From Paraescarpia echinospica (taxonomy: Eukaryota; Annelida; Polychaeta; Sabellida; Siboglinidae): a stretch of 64,000 nucleotides of DNA. Of this stretch, positions 62,288-64,000 are shown one piece after another. The DNA lies in NCBI GenBank assembly GCA_020002185.1, contig CM034532.1, positions 28,959,471 to 29,023,470 of the forward strand. Direction: 5' to 3'. Every line of letters begins with the position of its first letter. Position 1 is the stretch's first letter. The notes beneath the pieces are model-generated. The model did no database searches. It was not told the DNA's origin and saw nothing but the letters and a program-made list of their open reading frames with translations. Made by a program: the position numbers and the translations under genes.

Positions 62288-62490
62288 ACGGTACGCTTGT
62301 TCTCGTTGGTCAACGTAGATGGTTTGGTTGTTCTCTTTGGTCAACAAAGGTAGTACGCTTGTTTTCATTAGCTAACATAGATGGTACACTTGATCCCATT
62401 GGTTAACACAGATGGTCCGTTCTCTTGTAGTTAGCAACGATACGCTTGTTTGTCAGTTAGGATGATACACACTTGTTCTCGTTGTTTAAC
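62288..62490. repeat. degenerate ~31-bp tandem repeat in the intron
   Basis: About six to seven imperfect units with TACGCTTGTTCTCGTTGGTC and AACGTAGATGG begin within a few bases of the donor site. Confidence 0.65.
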
Positions 62491-62694
62491 TCCTATGGAG
62501 TATTTGTGTTTGGGGCTGATTCGTCTAATATGGTATCGTTAGCAACTTGTGGACTGGGGATGAGATGGGTGCATACACATGGCGCGCTGAGGCAAAGTAG
62601 AACATTAGATTTAGACCCTATGTTCCTTCGAATATGCATTCTTGAATATATGACAAATTAAAAATGTGTGAAAATTGGTGGTTGCTGTTACTGT

Positions 62695-62835
62695 GTATAC
62701 CTGGTATTACCTGCCAACCCTTCCGGATTGTCTTGGAGTATCCCGGATTTGTTGTGAATCTCCCGGACACCCGGAAAAAACAAAAATCTCCGGGATTTTT
62801 GGTGAAGACAAAAATCGCCCGGGTTGTCAAAACAA
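62695..62835. mobile_element. possible MITE remnant rich in CCCGGA
   Basis: GCCAACCCTTCCGGATT starts a stretch of TCCCGGATT, CTCCCGGACACCCGG and CTCCGGGATTTTT motifs, partly self-complementary. I know similar CCCGGATTT-rich inverted repeats as common dispersed elements in animal genomes, but no clear right end or target duplication is found. It lies in the gene's intron. Confidence 0.35.
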
Positions 62836-63032
62836 ACTCTACCTGACTTTGGCTTCAGACTCCCAACGGTTGTCGGACAACACACCCCCCGTCTGAAGAC
62901 CAATGTAGCTTTGAGACTCACTGTAAATTTCGAATCCATCGAATTATGAAAATCAGAAGATATATTGGCAGATATAAAAACGTGTTCGTATAAATATTAA
63001 ACTGACATTGTCCGTCGATGTTGCTCGTGCAG

Positions 63033-63251
63033 TTTGACCTGGTCCTTGTCGCCGGCATGCTGTCCGTCACTGCCGGCGGGATCGTCTTCACCTTCACCAT
63101 AGTCGTCGTCCTGTGGAATGTCCAGGTCTCCACGTCGGCCCTGGACCAGCAACGGGGTGCCTGTCAACGTCGGCCCGACGAACGTATCCTATTGCGGCCG
63201 ATGCCAGGAATCGGTGGACACAACTATGGCTGTAGTGGACGCGATGACTGA
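63033..63251 (+). CDS. TMEM74/neurensin-like protein, coding exon 2
   Basis: Acceptor GCTCGTGCAG ends at 63032; the intron (62286-63032) is phase 0, and joining the exons keeps one frame. Residues 87-116 (FDLVLVAGMLSVTAGG then IVFTFTIVVVLWNV) are the second membrane span, with the AG---LT-GG-type start that TMEM74 and neurensin proteins share. A hydrophilic, Arg-rich tail follows to the TGA at 63249-63251, giving about 158 residues in total; vertebrate relatives are longer at the N-terminus. With two spans and no signal peptide, both ends should face the cytoplasm. Alternative splicing of the tail cannot be excluded. Confidence 0.6.
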   Translation, partial: FDLVLVAGMLSVTAGGIVFTFTIVVVLWNVQVSTSALDQQRGACQRRPDERILLRPMPGIGGHNYGCSGRDD

Positions 63252-63341
63252 CCAAGGGACAGTCCCACATGCTGTGTGTGTGGATAACTCAGATAAGTAG
63301 GAAATCTGAAAAAGGGAGGGCGGTGCTGTACATACCTACTA

Positions 63342-63680
63342 GCGGGGCGCGGTGGCGTCGTTGTAAGAGCATCGGACTCTCAACCATAAGATTCCGGGTT
63401 CCAATAATCTTGTTGCCGTGTCGAAGCGTGGACACGTTTGTTCACTTCGTGATGCTCCAGTTCACTCAGATGTACGAATGGTCACCTGGCTATAGCCAGT
63501 GGTGGATATTTGTGTACGAATAGTCTTCGCGCAATTATTGCATGGTTGCTGAATGCTTCCCATAGAAGTCGAGATGGTGTCCGATTGAACAAGTACATCA
63601 GGGAATAACGAGTAAATCACTGTGAGCAGTCCTGCCGAATTAATACAGCGTTATTTAAGAATTAACCTCTACTTTACTTT
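63342..63680 (+). mobile_element. full-length SINE: tRNA-like head, centre, L2-like tail
   Basis: The head has a box-A-like GGTGGCGTCGTTGTAAGAGC and, 30 bp on, a box-B-like GGGTTCCAATAATC. The centre contains CCAGTTCACTCAG, CTATAGCCAGTGGTGGATAT and GTACGAATAGTCTTCGCGC. The 3' part contains GTGTCCGATTGAACAAGT, AATCACTGTGAGCAGTCC and TTATTTAAGAATTAACC, ending in (CTTTA)n. This is the only copy in the window with both promoter boxes in place. It begins 90 bp after the stop codon of the TMEM74-like gene, in the same orientation, so it may lie in that gene's 3' UTR. Such elements are transcribed by RNA polymerase III and copied by a partner LINE. Confidence 0.85.
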
Positions 63681-64000
63681 AGTTTACTTTAATCTACCGT
63701 AGCATACAGTTTCTACAGTTTTTATTTTTAAGTGTGGCTAATTCTCTTGTCAATAAACACAGTTGATATTGCATGAACGGAGTCCACTCTGTCGCAAAAT
63801 ATAACATTATGGAATGTTGACTGAAGAAGTAACATCATTTTAAATGGAAAATATTCGCTTACACAGTTCTTAGGCGTTGGAACCCCCAATGTTTGTGGGT
63901 TTTGAAGATTTTGTTTGGTGAGCGTCATTCGAATTGGAACTATCGAGTTGAATTTGCGTAATTGCATAATACAATATCGCAAGTATCTCGTGAACATATT
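63681..64000. other. no recognised gene or repeat
   Basis: Unassigned to the end of the window. Confidence 0.5.

Noticed and set aside
63342..63420. Functional tRNA gene
   Set aside because: Box A and B are present but the sequence continues into the SINE centre and tail shared by other copies, so it is a SINE head.

Overview
The window looks like nuclear DNA of an invertebrate animal, probably a marine lophotrochozoan or invertebrate deuterostome; the exact group cannot be fixed from the sequence. The grounds are an intron-containing animal-type gene, two decayed vertebrate/invertebrate-type non-LTR retrotransposons (CR1-like and L2-like), a tRNA-headed SINE with an L2-like tail, several foldback or MITE elements, common CpG dinucleotides in unique sequence, and a very heavy load of long micro- and minisatellites. 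No bacterial operon, Shine-Dalgarno pattern, CRISPR array or prophage is present.

Only one host gene is supported with any confidence: a two-exon coding region at 62028-62285 and 63033-63251 (+) for a ~158-residue double-membrane-span protein of the TMEM74/neurensin type. It has a GT/AG intron in phase 0, a possible non-coding 5' exon boundary at 61997/61998, a hexanucleotide array about 400-550 bp upstream, and a full-length SINE 90 bp beyond its stop. Everything else reads as intergenic or deep-intronic DNA.

Layout. 0-5.6 kb: purine tract, a 284-bp foldback MITE with TAA duplications, a SINE, a (CT)n array and a ~1.05-kb 25-bp minisatellite. 5.6-13.6 kb: a TA-flanked foldback element, a half MITE, a CA/CG array, a 115-bp near-perfect palindrome, a SINE and a relic of a non-LTR ORF2 C-terminus. 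13.67-15.31 kb: 5'-truncated CR1-like element (-). 16.6-17.1 kb: a SINE whose tail has been amplified six-fold. 18-25 kb: a hAT-like MITE, 44-bp and 67-bp tandem arrays and a 650-bp GGTGAT array. 25.69-29.18 kb: a near full-length but dead L2-like element (+) with an internal inverted duplication. 32.7-37.2 kb: a dense cluster of GGTC, GT, CAGA and CT arrays plus another ORF2 relic. 40-48.5 kb: an L2 3' end, head-to-head SINE tails, complementary CA and GT arrays, a CCCT tract, a SINE, a half MITE, a perfect 94-bp palindrome and a GCCC array. 49-57 kb: 22-bp minisatellite, GGTT array, and a 1.1-kb inverted repeat with a tRNA-like sequence in its loop. 58.5-64 kb: a SINE cluster and the TMEM74-like gene.

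The parts connect chiefly through transposition: SINE copies end in the same AAGCGC...GCGCTATA-type tail as the L2 3' end at 40.1-40.5 kb, so the L2 family is the likely enzyme source for the SINE. A second theme is repeated near-perfect hairpins (10.4, 28.2, 47.5 and 52.6 kb), which look like template-switch inverted duplications or, alternatively, read or assembly artefacts.
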